Counted from the first letter of the stretch, positions 1 through 11,150 are shown. The stretch is DNA of 64,000 bases from Zanthoxylum bungeanum (GCA_019454045.1 SKCR01017740.1:62001-126000); one strand, 5' to 3'. The notes: generated by a model from the sequence alone, not told the origin. Translations and numbers: made by a program.

Positions 1-1576
1 AATTGTATATTTAATTTGTTTTCAAAAAAAAAAATAAACAAATACTATTTTTCCTTTTCCAAAAAGTCAACAAGTACAAGCATTAAAAGCTTATCCATCT
101 ACCACCATCAATCTATCAAGTGATAACTTGTCACATCACTCAAAGTGACATGTGATTTGACGCTTGATGTGACTAATGATTTGATGCTTGATTTGACTTG
201 CGTGCCGCACTCGAATTCGAAATGCGAATGCGCTCGCAAACAATCCCGGGCTCGGGTTCGCTAATTCCAAATTAATGAATTTTCCGTTGCGAAATCACTA
301 TTCACGTCGCTAACGAATTAATTCTAAATTAACCCGTTCGCCCGAATTAAAATCTAATTTTAATTCCGCGTCGAAATCCAATTTCGTAGAATATATCGAA
401 TATATTATTTTATCGATTAATTCCAATTAATCATTTTCTCTATTTAAATGATATTTTATCCCAAATAAAATATCTCCACTATTAATCGCAGATTAATTTT
501 CTCTCTCATCTAATTAATCCCAGATTAATTAAAGTGTGAGTCATACGTCATCGGTGAATCTTCGGGAAGCGACCCATGAGATCCCCGGATATGTTGGCAG
601 TAAATACGGTTGTCGGACTATCCGAACACGTAAGTACCTAGTACTACGTTTTACCGATTTACAAGACAAGGTTGGCTTCTAGCAAAGCGCCATGCCTACC
701 CAATTCTCCATAAACATGCTTACAGGAATAAGCGATCTATATCAGGCGTAGTATACGTAGTATTACGTATTTCGATCCAGTATCGGATGTCATGTGCTAG
801 GCCTGGGGCTGGAATTGTGTCAGCCTCGTACGAAGCACATATCGGATCTCTGGTAACTAGTCTCTATAATCGGATATACATGACCTAGTCATAATATCCC
901 GATAGCTGCAGCATATAAGAGAACCAGTCATGTATCCTACGTGACCATCATCTCCATATGACTGGAGTGATACTTCGTCTTGACATCACACCCAACACAC
1001 TATGATTCTCAATATACCCAGAAGAGGCGTACACAGAACCGGTTAAAGCCTTGGACGACCAAAACCAAAGTATATTGATTGTCGCAAGTATTAGCGGTGC
1101 AAGTCTCAGGTTAAGACCAAATACACCTACCTTGATTTCGTACTTCCATATACACATAGTTATACTACCAATGGAATTCCGAGGGGTCTATCCAGAGCGA
1201 AGCTGTTTCCCGTACCATCGGTAAAGATAACCTCATATTACACTTGCATGAGTATCCTATACCCAAATATATGAGAACTATGATGTTGTGCCCTCACAAC
1301 GCGCACAAGTGTAATACTAGTATTTTACGCATTATCGATGTCCGATCTCGATAATGCTCTGACTAAGGATATTTAATGATTTATCCTTCGTGGATTGATA
1401 CTGTCTCATATCATTCTCAATCCAGGAACAAATCATAAGGACCTCTCATCATTTATATATCTTGGTGATCTAATCACAAATAATAAGAGAGCAATCTCAT
1501 TTGTCACATAGTTAATTTGTATAACAACACCATGATCTGTACAAATAGTGATGCTATGGGTCATAATTGTCCAACA
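1..1576 (-). mobile_element. LTR of a copia element related to element D, inverted
   Basis: Read on the minus strand this matches the LTR found at 18972-20865 and 26546-27910. It starts with TGTTGGACAATTATGACCC at 1576 and shares the long middle section (for example the text around 541-950). Similarity fades to the left of about 230, so the LTR end lies near or beyond the window edge, or this end has diverged. Sequence right of 1576 is not the polypurine tract seen before the 3' LTR of D, so this is either the 5' LTR of an element running off the left edge or a solo LTR. Which of these it is cannot be decided here. Confidence 0.8.
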
Positions 1577-1951
1577 GATTGGTGTGTATGTAATGTTGGA
1601 ACCCGAATGGTCACTGGATTTTATAACGTGCGCACATAATCAGCTTGCCTTAGAAGCTTAACGGTCATAGTGATCAAACATGTACCCGGGGTGTTTGAAG
1701 GTGTAGGCAATGTGCGTTTTTTGAGTTGCACATTGTTGCTTTGTGCGTGATAGATGCTTATGGGTTCATGGCTAATCAATGCTCAGGCATGACTTTTTGT
1801 GTGCGCATATGAGAGGCAAATATGGGGCTGTCCGGATCTGAATTTTTGGCGGACAAATCATGGATTAAGATGAGGAGAGCATAAAAATTTTTCAAGATTG
1901 ATATCGGGTGCCTAAGCCGCTTCCGCTGGGCGGGGGAAAGCGTTCCCTACA
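1577..1951 (-). mobile_element. Truncated LTR-like fragment
   Basis: On the minus strand this begins TGTAGGGAACGC, followed by an AGCGGAAGC box like the start of the C and E LTRs (gcgTAGCGGAAcgc, CGCAGCGGAAGC). It abuts the broken integrase of element A at 1952 and is cut at 1577 by the D-like LTR. I infer a third, unrelated copia LTR inserted into A and later interrupted. No coding sequence is seen. The other end is missing, so this rests on the LTR-start resemblance alone. Confidence 0.3.
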
Positions 1952-2506
1952 GATAGGAGGTGGAAGCTTTGTGTGTGACTCCATACTGTTTCATTAAGGA
2001 CTCAAATGATCTATTACAAAAGTGTTTACCTCCATCACTTATGATGGCCCGAGGGATTCCAAATAGACTCAACATGTTTTCTTTTAAGAATTTGATCATA
2101 TTTTTGTGATCATTGTTCCGACAAGGAATTGCCTCGACCCATTTTGAGACATAATCGACTGCAACTAAAATATATAAAAATCCAAATGATGGTGGAAATG
2201 GGCCCATGAAATCTATCCCCCAACAATCAAAGATTTCGATGTCAAGGATGAGATTTAAAGGCATCATGTTTCTTTTTGAAATGAATCCCAACTTTTGACA
2301 GTTTTCGCAAGTTTTGCAGATAGTGTGTGTATCTTTAAAAATAGTGGGCCAATAAAATCCACACTACAAGATTTTTGCAGCGATTTCTTAGATGAAAAAT
2401 GACCTCCACATGCTTCTGAATGAAAAAACTGAATAACACCACTTATCTCACTGTCCGGTATGCATCGTCTAAAAATCTGATCAGGGCAGCATTTAAACAG
2501 TATGGA
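1952..2506 (-). pseudogene. Element A integrase fragment (Athila-type Ty3/gypsy)
   Basis: This is the remains of the integrase that inserts the retroelement cDNA into chromosomes. The open stretch 1947-2291 reads through the catalytic core: GIDFMGP (first Asp), then [13 protein letters not shown], then ISDGGKHF (second Asp). Upstream at about 2300-2506, in shifted frames, is the zinc-binding N-terminal region (FHSEACGGHF, the HH half of HHCC). The core stops just after GVTHK, before the catalytic Glu, because the LTR-like fragment at 1951 interrupts it. The wording of the core is typical of Athila integrases. It cannot be functional. Confidence 0.85.
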
Positions 2507-2745
2507 TCATCCCAGTAAAATCTTTTGCATTGTGTTTACAGAGAATAAAAATTCATCAGGAAATGAATCATTAATGGGAGTTGTATCAATTAGTGACTCG
2601 TTTTTGAGTCTCGATAAATGATCTGTAACCACGTTCTCTGCCCATTTCTTGTCTTTGATTATGAGATTGAATTCTTGAAGCAACAAAATCCACCGTATTA
2701 ATCTTGGCTTGGCATCATGTTTAGACATCAAATATCTTCCTTTCT
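2507..2745 (-). pseudogene. Element A RNase H C-terminus and connection fragment
   Basis: On the minus strand the text [20 protein letters not shown] followed by VVTDHLSRL is the conserved tail of the Athila RNase H domain and the start of the linker to integrase. The catalytic Asp and Glu of RNase H lie upstream in the family and are absent. The whole reverse transcriptase core is missing as well: at about 2745 the sequence jumps to the segment that normally precedes RT. This is an internal deletion of roughly a kilobase compared with element B. Confidence 0.8.
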
Positions 2746-2956
2746 CTGTCCTAGCACTGCACCAACACATGGTAAGTTTGATTATTTTCTAGAAATGCAT
2801 ATTTCAGTCCTTCTGGAAAAGCTTTTAACTCCAAATTGGGTGCTTCTTCGTGTTTTCCTTCTTCCAGTGTTCCAAGTTCTTGCAAATTTTGTATCTCTCC
2901 ATTGTCTTCCAATACCTGCGTAGAGTCAAGTAGAAAATCATTAGTAATATCCGAAT
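2746..2956 (-). pseudogene. Element A pre-RT segment, cut before the RT core
   Basis: In minus-strand frames this segment reads [18 protein letters not shown], matching the linker that precedes reverse transcriptase in Athila polyproteins (element B has LELKLLPSHLRYEFLGNS at about 8115-8163). It ends at the deletion junction near 2745. It has no independent function and is listed because it fixes the position of the RT deletion. Confidence 0.65.
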
Positions 2957-3480
2957 CTATTTACGCTCCTGACTCAAAAAAATTTTAGCAGTACAAAATT
3001 CAATGGGATTAGATAAACTCCCCTGAATATGCTCATCCACAATAGGTTTAATTGATTCTATGCTTTCGTTTTCATTATCCTCATCATATGGCTGTTTGCA
3101 CATGTTAAAAATATTCAGCTTTAATGTCATGTTGCCAAAAGACAGATTCATGATTCCATTCCTGTAATGAATTAAAGCGTTAGATGTTACTAAAAATGGG
3201 TGACTAAGTATTACAGGGATTTGTTTATAACTATCTTTCACAGGTTGTGTTTCTAAAATAATAAAATCCACATGATATATGAATTTATCGACTTGTAATA
3301 ACACATCTTCCACAATTCCTTTTGGTACCTTAACTGATTTATCGGCAAGTAAAAGAGTGGTTGAGGTTGGTTTCATCTCACCGATATTTAGTTGTGGTAA
3401 ACCGAAAATGGAAGTAAATAATATAAGAAATTGTTGGACAACCAGAGTCTTTGTATTTTAATGTATTATTGGTTGAAAGA
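2957..3480 (-). pseudogene. Element A aspartic protease remnant, catalytic site missing
   Basis: Minus-strand ORF 2957-3376 reads TLLLADKSVKVPKGIVEDVL, then VDFIILE and PFLVTSNALI, the middle and C-terminal parts of an Athila retropepsin-like protease that cuts the Gag-Pol polyprotein. Upstream (3377-3480) the family text GCPTISYII is present, but the stretch that should carry the catalytic DLGAS motif is absent and the frame is shifted. The protease was therefore inactivated by a small deletion at its active site. Compare element B, where DLGASVNLMP is kept. Confidence 0.8.
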
Positions 3481-3499
3481 ATGGAACTTACCTGTTCAG

Positions 3500-3696
3500 T
3501 TAGAAAAACTTTTTTCTTACCTGATGTCTTCTTTTAACGGTGCATAGATCTTTCAGAAATTTGGCATAAGATGGTATTTGTTGGATGGCATCTAACAAAT
3601 GAATATTGATTTTTACATGTTTGAATATTTCATAAATTTTTGGGGAATGGTTCAATTTCTTTGTTTTTAATGCTTGAGGGAATTGAGGTGCATGTG
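3500..3696 (-). pseudogene. Element A Gag-protease linker, interrupted by element B
   Basis: The minus-strand reading contains VKINIHLLDAIQQIPSYAKFLKDLCT, a signature of Athila Gag-Pol just upstream of protease. The frame runs to the insertion point of element B at 3697. On the far side of B, from 15937, the minus-strand reading continues in the same frame when B and one target copy are ignored. This shows that B landed inside A's coding region. Positions 3692-3696 (ATGTG) are the left target duplication. Confidence 0.85.
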
Positions 3697-3954
3697 TGAT
3701 GAGTGGTAAATGTATCACTATTTCCCACTCATTTGACCTAATATTTTGTATAGCTTTTTGAGTTTTATGAATATTTTGATGTGTTTTGTGTTATTTTGTA
3801 GATAAATAAAGTTTCAGGACATTCTGGAGGTGATTTGGAGCCAAAACATTGAAAAATGACACAAAATGACAAAATAGTAATCTGGCACGTCGCGACGCGC
3901 ATCCCGCATCGTGACGTCTAATGTGCGCCGCCTCATGCTAACATGCATCGGGGA

Positions 3955-4345
3955 CACGTGTCATAATCTAAGAAGTTTGACTTTGCTAACATGCACCGAA
4001 TTTGCTAACGTGCGTCGTGCTATGTGTCAACATCACAACCGATCATGCTAATGTGTGTCGTGCCACGTGTCATCATCATATGGTGCCGACAATCACCATT
4101 ACCATGTTTCATCCATGTCATCACCACGTCATCAGAAGACCGAGTCAAATTTCGAGTCAGCTTGCCACTTGGCGTCCACGTCATCATCAGCCAATCACAG
4201 CGCGCCACGTGTCACCACGTGTGCCGACAATCACTATCGCCATGTGTCGCCACGTCATTGCCACATCATCACCATGTCACTGCCACGTCAGCTCAATTAT
4301 TGAATTAATCATCCAAAATTCCACGTCATCGGATAAGAATCTCGA
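3955..4345 (+). promoter_or_regulatory. G-box / ABRE-like cluster in the element B LTR promoter
   Basis: CACGTG occurs at 3955, 4064, 4206 and 4216, mostly within GCCACGTGTCA, alongside several CCACGTCA cores, all within 450 bp upstream of the TATA box. The 3' LTR keeps CACGTG at 14253, 14336 and 14440. ACGT cores of this form bind plant bZIP factors, and ACGTGTC is the classical ABA-response core. Function here is inferred. Confidence 0.6.
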
Positions 4346-4402
4346 CAGACTAATTAGAACGTGACACATGTCGCGTCGCGACGTGGAGAGCTTATCGACG
4401 CC

Positions 4403-4408
4403 TATAAA
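4403..4408 (+). promoter_or_regulatory. TATA box of element B LTR
   Basis: TATAAA in the context CCTATAAATTCAGC. It is conserved in the 3' LTR at 14626-14631 and lies downstream of the G-box cluster. Transcription would start about 30 bp further on. Confidence 0.6.
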
Positions 4409-4596
4409 TTCAGCTTGAGATTTCAGTTTCAGATGTACCTTCCTCTCTGTAATTCTCTGAATAAATAAGGAGTTTTACTATTCACTATGAGGAGGTAACT
4501 TCCCCCTGCTAGGTTGAAAGATAAAACTTTTATTACTGCTATTTAGATTAATCTCCCTTAATTTTAAATATTCACTACTTAAAATTTGACTTAACA

Positions 4597-4795
4597 ATGA
4601 TACCGCTATATTGGTCGGTTGGTAATCAATTATAAACTGGTTTTAATTTGACTAAGCAAGGATACCGCCTAGTTGGTCGGTTGGTAATTTACCACCTATA
4701 TGGCTGGTTTATGGACAAATATTGATACCGCCTTTATGGTAGGTCGGACTTAATTTGACTTAATCAGGTTACCGCCTATATGGCTAGTTGGTAAT
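4597..4795 (+). repeat. Short tandem array within the element B LTR
   Basis: Five imperfect copies of a unit like GATACCGCCTATATGGCTGG, spaced 35-60 bp apart; the array recurs at about 14822-15020. The same unit, inverted, makes up an array in the LTR of element A (18005-18265). Confidence 0.75.
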
Positions 4796-5712
4796 ATTAT
4801 CACAAGTTAATATATTATATTAAGTGAGATATCTAAAATAGTAGTGGTAAAAGTAGATCCTTTAACCCTAGTATTTTATTTTATTGTAATTTTACATTTC
4901 AGTTTTTACTTTACCGCATTTACTTTTCAGCATTTTACTTTATGTCTTTTATTTTTAAGTTTTTACTAGCCCTAGTTATGTGTCGTAACTAAGTTAGTTA
5001 TCTGGGGTTGTGATGAATTTTAATATCACCAGTTTATAAGGGGTTATTTTATAGTTTGGGTAATTTAAAGGTTTACTTATTAAGTCTTAAGCTTAATGCG
5101 TCTTGTTAACTGGCCACTAATAAGATTGATCTGGTAAATCTAAAATAAACTTGACAAATGAATGGTTTCAGCCTTAGACTTAATAGCCTACGATCTTCCT
5201 TGAGGATAGATAACCCTTTAATAGATTTCCTTACAGGATAGACATATATTTGTCGGGCGGGGGTAGCCACAATTAGAACTTAATCTTAATGAATCAAGGT
5301 AATTTGGTTGACATAGACATATGGTTCAATTGGGTTATACTGGGTATTTGCATCTGACCATCGACAGAGGCTTTTGCATAATTTCGTGTTCCAGGTTAGT
5401 AAACCGATATATTACACAAACATGAAATCACCACTTCATCTTTTAAAAGATATTGGAAAGATTCACAACCCTGGATAGTTTCTTAATATTGAATTTTATT
5501 AAATAAATTTTGAGTAATTTTATTTACTTTTTTTTAAGTTTTAAATCATCACCATTTCAAATCAATCAATCAACCTGTTAGATACTAGTAATCATTTGAC
5601 CTCATAAAATTAATAGATTAGGTATTAAGTCCTCATGGGATCGATACTTTTATACTACTTGAACGATATGTGCGCTTGCGTTATACGCGTGTGATTACAC
5701 CGGTCAAGTTTT

Positions 5713-5730
5713 TGGCGCCGTTACCGGGGA
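5713..5730 (+). other. Element B primer-binding site
   Basis: TGGCGCCGTTACCGGGGA begins 7 bp after the 5' LTR end. This is the usual Athila primer site for minus-strand cDNA synthesis, with one change from the TGGCGCCGTTGCC form seen in element A. Confidence 0.85.
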
Positions 5731-5837
5731 CTTATTTATCTTTCACTATTAGTTTTGGGGTTAGATACGTTACTTGTATCTAATTTCTTTTTACTTATTA
5801 TTTTTGTTTTCTTGTGTTTCAGGTTCTCAGAAACTAC

Positions 5838-7038
5838 ATGAGACGAACCAGAAGCTTTGAACTCCGATCGCTTGACCTAGAAATTGAAAGAACCATCAGA
5901 CAGTTGAGAAGGGAAAGACGAGAAGGCCAAGAAGCTTTAGTCAACATGGAACCTGAACCTTTGGAAGTTGCACCACTAATACTCATTCGAGACAGAACCA
6001 TTCCGGTGGTCGAGGGCTTCATTTCCTGTATTGTACTTCCTCATTTACCAGGAAATACGTGTGACATTAAAACATGCATTCAGATGATTCAGCAGCCAGT
6101 GCATTTTGGGGGGAATGAAACTAAAGATCCTAATACCCACATCAGCAACTTCCTGAAGTTTGCGGCACTTTCAATTACAACCGAGGAGCTGAAGAAGTAA
6201 TGCGACTGCGTGTTTTTCCATATTCCTTGAAAGACACAGCAAAGGCTTGGCTATATTCACTACCAACAGGTTCCATCACAACTTGGAACACTCTAGCCAC
6301 CAAATTTCTTGCAAAGTACTTTCCATCTGCCAGAACTGGAAAGCTGAGGAAACTCTCTACGAAGCTTGGTAAAGGTACAAATATTTGCTCCGGAAATGTC
6401 CTCACCATGAGATTCCAAAATGGCTTCAAGTCCAAACATTCTATAATGGACTTTCTGGACTAATGAGAACCACAATTGACGCTGCTGCTGGAGGAGCTTT
6501 GATGGCAAAATGAGAAGATCAAGCCTGGGACCTAATCGAAGAAATTCCAAATAACAATTCCTTTTGGCCAACAAAAAGGAACATGATCCAAAGAATTGTT
6601 GGAATTTATGAAGTTGGAGCCAACTCAGCAGTCAATGCCATGCTAGATCAGATATGCAAATTCATGGAGACTCTCGGTATGCAAGGCAATATTGAAGCCA
6701 CAAGTTCACCATATGGAGGAGCACCAGAACCAAACCAACTTGAAGAAACAATGAATTTTGTCAACAATTTCAACAGACAGAGGAACAATCCATATTCCAA
6801 CACCTACAACCCAGGGTGCAGGAATCATCCCAATTTCTCATGGAGCAACAATTCAAGGCAAAAGAACTATCCACCACCAGGATTCCAACAGCAACAGAAC
6901 AAAGGCCAGGAGCAGGAAAATGAACCAGGAATAGCGGAAGTGCTGACTCAGTTAAAAAAATATGATGTTATGTTTCAGAGCCAATCTGCCTCTATCAAAG
7001 CACTGAAGAATCAAATTGGACAACTGGCCAATGCCTAG
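5838..7038 (+). pseudogene. Element B gag (capsid), broken into several frames
   Basis: Gag forms the virus-like particle. The likely start is ATG 5838 (MRRTRSFELRSL). The retrotransposon gag domain follows: HFGGNETKDPNTHISNFLKFAAL, then VFPYSLKDTAKAWLYSLPTGSITTWNTL (about 6200-6300). The C-terminal part (6583-7038) has the Athila text RNNPYSNTYNPGCRNHPNFSW and ends ALKNQIGQLANA. Breaks: a one-base frameshift near 6185, an early stop after KHSIMDF near 6460, and a TGA near 6512. No zinc knuckle is seen, as expected for Athila. The protein would be about 400 residues if intact. Confidence 0.88.
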
Positions 7039-7445
7039 AGTTACAGACCGCCAGGAAATATTTCCAGCAACACATAACCGAATCCAATGAACCGATGGAA
7101 TGAGCAATGTCAAGCCATTACCTTGAAAAGTGGTACTGAATCAACAAAGATGTGGAATCAAGGCAACCAAAGAAGAAGTTCCAAAAGATGCAGTTCCACA
7201 GAGGGGGAAAAAAATCAAGAAAAATTCACTCAATACTCCCTCCATATTTTCCTCAGCATTTCAGAAAAACAAACTGGACAAGCAGTTTGCTCGATTCCTG
7301 AAGGTGTTCAAAAAGTTGCACATCAACATCCCATTTGCAGAAGCATTGGAAGAAATGCCCAGCTATGTAAAATTCATGAAATATATTCTTTCATGAAAAC
7401 GGAGATTGGGAGATTACGAGACAGTAGCATTGACGGAAGAATGCA
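7039..7445 (+). pseudogene. Element B Gag-protease linker
   Basis: The frames here carry FLKVFKKLHINIPFAEALEEMPSYVKFMK (about 7296-7380), the counterpart of the linker signature in element A, preceded by low-complexity basic sequence. Several frameshifts separate it from Gag and protease. It has no separate function. Confidence 0.75.
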
Positions 7446-8294
7446 GTGCCAATATTCAGAGAAAGCAGTTTTATTATCTCGTTCACCATTGGAGAACATT
7501 ACATCGGTAAGGCTTTACGTGACTTAGGTGCTAGTGTTAATTTGATGCCTTTTTCTATTTACAGGAAACTGCAAATTGGAGAAGCAATGCCTACCTCAGT
7601 CTCTCTACAACTTGCTGATAGAACACTCGCATTTCCAAGAGGTGTTGTTGAAGATGTGCTGGTCAAAGTCGACAAACTCATTCTCCCAGTAGATTTTATT
7701 ATCCTTGACATGGAGGAAGACAAAGACATGCCGATCATCCTTGGGATACCATTCTTGGCTACAGGTATAACTGTGATTGATGTTCGAAAAGAAGAACTAA
7801 CCATGAAAGTGCAGGACCAAGAAGTTACCTTCAATGTTTTCAAAGCCATGAAATTCCCAAGTGATGAAAATGAGGAAGAATGTTTCAGAATTGATGTTGT
7901 TGATAGTATCATTCAGGATACTGATACAACTCCCAAGGACAAACTTGAAGCTTGCATCACCAACATGACTGACAGCGAGCTAGATAATGAAATCCTGGAA
8001 TGTATCAACTATCTTGACAAACCATTTCGGTTCAAATCAACACTACCATCTGAAAGTCTGGAACTCCTAAAGAAAGATAGAATCAAGCTTTCGATTGAAA
8101 AACCACCACAACTGGAGCTGAAGTTACTTCCGAGCCATCTCAGGTATGAATTTCTTGGAAACTCTTCTAAATTACCTGTAATTATTTCTTCTTCTCTAAC
8201 ATTGGAGCATGAAGAAAAGTTACTGAGAGTGTTACGAGAGCATAAGAAAGCCATTGGCTGGACTATAGCACACATTCAAGGCATTAGTCCATAA
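7446..8294 (+). pseudogene. Element B aspartic protease and pre-RT region
   Basis: This is the longest open stretch of the element, 282 codons. It contains the retropepsin-type catalytic motif DLGASVNLMP (about residues 27-36), then LQLADRTLAFPRGVVEDVLVKVDKLILPVDFIILD and the flap-like IILGIPFLATG. The C-terminal half (from about residue 130) is the acidic linker and LELKLLPSHLRYEFLGNSSKLPVII, which precedes RT. The protease processes the polyprotein. The catalytic Asp is intact, but the stretch is isolated by frameshifts on both sides. It is marked pseudogene because the polyprotein cannot be made as a unit. Confidence 0.88.
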
Positions 8295-9173
8295 TTTTGT
8301 ATGCACAAGATCCTGATGTACGATTAGTACAAACTCACAGTGGAGCATCAATGGAGACTCAATCCAATCATGAAGGAAGTCGTAAAGAAAGAAATAATCA
8401 AATAGTTGGGTGCTGGCATCATTTACTCCATCTCAGAAAGCACTTGGGTGAGTCATATGCAGTGTGTACCAAAGAAAGAAGGAATAACTGTAGTTACAAA
8501 TGAAAAGAGCGAGCTGATTCCAACAAGAACTGTGACTGGATGAAGAGTTTGTATGGACTACCGGAAGCTGAAAAAAGCAACAAGGAAAGACCATTTTCCG
8601 CTGCCATTCATTGATCAGATGCTAGATAGACTAGCGGGACATGAGTTCTATTTTTTCTATACCGATATCCGGGGTACAATTAGATTGCCATCGCCCTAGA
8701 AGATCATGAGAAAACCACTTTTACATGTCCTTATGGTACTTTTGCATTCCGCAGGATGCCATTTGGACTATGTAATGCTCCTGCCATATTTTAGCGTTGC
8801 ATGATGGCTATCTTCTCAGACACGTTGGAACAGAGTATGGAGGTGGTTATGAAAGACTTCTCTGTGTTTGGAAATCTTTTGACCACTGCTTGCAAAATCT
8901 GGAACATGTATTACAAAGATGCGAAGATACCAACCTGGTACTCAATTGGGAGAAATGCCACTTCATGGTGCATGAAGGCATTGTTCTTGGACACCGGATC
9001 TCACAAAAAGGAATCGAGGTAGACAAAGCAAAGATTGAAACAATTTAAAAACTACCTCTGCCGACATCAGTCAAAGGGATTCGGAGCTTTCTCGGACATG
9101 CAGTTTTTACAAGAGATTTATTAAAGACTTTTCCAAGATTGCTAAACCTCTGTGCAATCTTCTGGAGAAGGAT
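8295..9173 (+). pseudogene. Element B reverse transcriptase, degenerate
   Basis: RT copies element RNA into cDNA. Pieces in alternating frames read MDYRKLKKATRKDHFPLPFIDQMLDRLAGHEF (about 8545-8650), TTFTCPYGTFAFRRMPFGLCNAPA (about 8705-8785), then FDHCLQNLEHVLQRCEDTNLVLNWEKCHFMVHEGIVLGHRIS (about 8874-9005). The catalytic box, normally F/Y-x-DD, reads VMKDFSVFG at 8846-8872, so one of the two essential Asp residues is lost. At least four frame changes or stops are visible. The order and wording are those of Athila RT. Confidence 0.85.
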
Positions 9174-9551
9174 ATGCCTTTCAACTTCACCAAAAAATGC
9201 CAGGAAGCTTTTGAGATCCTAAAACAGAAGTTGGTTTCTACTCCTATCATTGTAGCACCATACTGGACCCTTCCATTTGAGGTAATGTGTGACGCTAGTG
9301 ATTTTGATGTAGGTGCAGTTTTGGGACAACACAAAGAAAAGATTTTCCACACCATTTACTACTTCAGCAAAACTTTGAATGAAGCTCAACTCAACTACAC
9401 AACCACTGAAAATGAGTTGCTCGCAGTTGTGTACGCTTTTGACAAATTTCGCTCCTATCTGCTGGATCTCAAAGTGGTGGTTTACACAGATCATTCAGTA
9501 ATCAAATACTTGATCACGAAGAAAGATGCCAAACTCAGATTGATCCGTTAG
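9174..9551 (+). pseudogene. Element B RNase H domain
   Basis: Open reading of 125 codons with the RNase H catalytic set: CDASD (Asp), TENELLAVVYA (Glu) and VVYTDHSVIKYL (Asp). RNase H removes the RNA strand during cDNA synthesis. It is followed by KKDAKLRLIR, after which a stop interrupts the ILLLQ continuation that element A still shows. The domain looks chemically intact but is cut off from RT and integrase. Confidence 0.87.
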
Positions 9552-10970
9552 ATACTTCTTCTGTAAGAATTTGACGCGGAGATCAGAGACAGGAAATGGA
9601 TAGAAAACCAGGTGGCAGATCACTTATCGAGGCTCGAGAATAGAAAAACAGTTGGCAAAGAACTGATAATCAAAGAAATGTTTCTAGATGAACAGCTATT
9701 TGCCATGAAACAACATGATGCTCCTTGGTATGCTGACTATGTCAACTACATAGTGGTAGGAAAATGGCCATTGGAATGGACAACTCAGCAACGAAAAAAA
9801 TTCTTCAAAGAAGTCAAAGTATTATGTATGGGATAAGCCGTATCTGTTCAAATATTGTGCTGATCAATTACTGAGACGGTGTGTTCCACAGGAGGAAGTC
9901 AACAGTGTTTTACAGCACTGTCATTCATCACCATATGGCGGACACTTCAACGGGAATAAAACTGCAGCCAAAGTCCTACAATCAGGTTTATTCTGGCCTA
10001 CTCTTTTTAAAGATGCTTATCTCTTTGCTCTTCAATGTGACAGGTCCCAGAGAACGGGAAATATTTCGAGGAGAAATGAAGGACCTTTGTAAAACATTTT
10101 GGAAGTTGAGATATTCGATGTATGGGGTATTGATTTTATGGGACCCTTTGTTCCATCATTCGAAAACCTGTACATTCTGGTTGCAGTAGACTACATCTCC
10201 AAATGGGTTGAAGCAATTACACTGCTATCCAACGATTTAAAAATGGTGATCAAATTCCATAAAAAGAATATTTTCACTCGCTTTGGAACACCTCGTGCAA
10301 TCATCAACGATGGTGGCTCACATTTCTGCAAACTGATACTTCGATGCACTCCTATCCAAATACGGAGTTACTCATAAGGTTGCCACTGCCTATCATCCAC
10401 AGTCAAATGGATAGGTTGAAGTTTCAAATAGAGAGATCAAATGAATCTTGGAGAGAACCGTTGGATCAACAATGAGGGATTGGTCTACAAAACCGGATGA
10501 TGCATTATGGGCCTATCGGACAGCTTACAAGGCACCCATTGGTATGTCCCCATATAGTATGGTGTTTGGGAAAGCATGCCATCTGCCAGTTGAGCTTGAA
10601 CATAAGGCGTACTGGGCACTGAAGAAGTTTAATCTTGATCCACAAGCTGTAGGAGAAAAATGACTTCACCAACTCAATGAATTGGAGGAGTTTCGTCTAC
10701 ATGCTTATGAGAATGCTAGATTATACAAAGAAAATACCAAGAAATGGCATGACCAAAAAATAGAGCGCTGATAATTGGAACCAAAGCAGCGGGTGTTGTT
10801 GTACAATTCAAGGTTAAAACTTTTCACTGGAAGTTGAAATCAAGGTCGTTAGGTCCATTTGTGATCACTCAGGTTTTACCATATGGAGCTGTTGAGTTAC
10901 TTGATCCCAACACCAACGAAACATTCAAGGTTAACAGTCAGCGTGTCAAGGACTACTGAGGAGAATCATT
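9552..10970 (+). pseudogene. Element B integrase
   Basis: The linker ADHLSRLEN and PWYADYVNYIVVGKWPLEW (9612-9836) leads into the zinc-binding region HCHSSPYGGHF...LQCDRSQRTG (about 9850-10060), where the last Cys of HHCC has become Ser. The core follows at 10099-10377: [28 protein letters not shown]. Further on are [39 protein letters not shown] (10448-10663) and, in another frame, a C-terminal segment ending near 10958. Several frameshifts and stops break it. The family is Athila. Confidence 0.88.
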
Positions 10971-11019
10971 TGAACGACAAAAAGAAAGTATCACACTTTC
11001 AGATCCAGCCTAACGTTCA

Positions 11020-11078
11020 AGAAGTCACGTCTAGCCGACGACGTTAAACCTAGCGCTCGTAGGGAGGCAACCCATGCA
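11020..11078 (+). other. Conserved post-pol box of element B
   Basis: The stretch after pol contains AGGGAGGCAACCCA, which as I recall is a conserved box following the integrase region in many Athila elements. It marks the end of the canonical pol region and the start of the extra coding segment. Its role is unclear. Confidence 0.4.
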
Positions 11079-11150
11079 ATTTGTGTATATATTGTGATCT
11101 GGTGGTTTTATTTTTGTGTGTTTAATTTTTGCAGGTAAAGTCATTTCACG

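Larger units (their letters stand above)
3697..5706 (+). repeat. Element B 5' LTR
   Basis: A 2010-bp LTR matching 13930-15936. It holds a run of G-box/ACGT motifs (3955-4345), a TATA box at 4403 (TATAAA) and an array of the unit ACCGCCTATATGGCTGGTT at 4597-4795. The ORFs seen inside it on both strands have no family resemblance and are taken as chance. Confidence 0.93.

Noticed and set aside
4002..4364. Overlapping His/Ser/Thr-rich ORFs in the LTR of element B
   Set aside because: They lie over the G-box-rich promoter in several frames and on both strands, and the counterparts in the 3' LTR are not conserved as protein.
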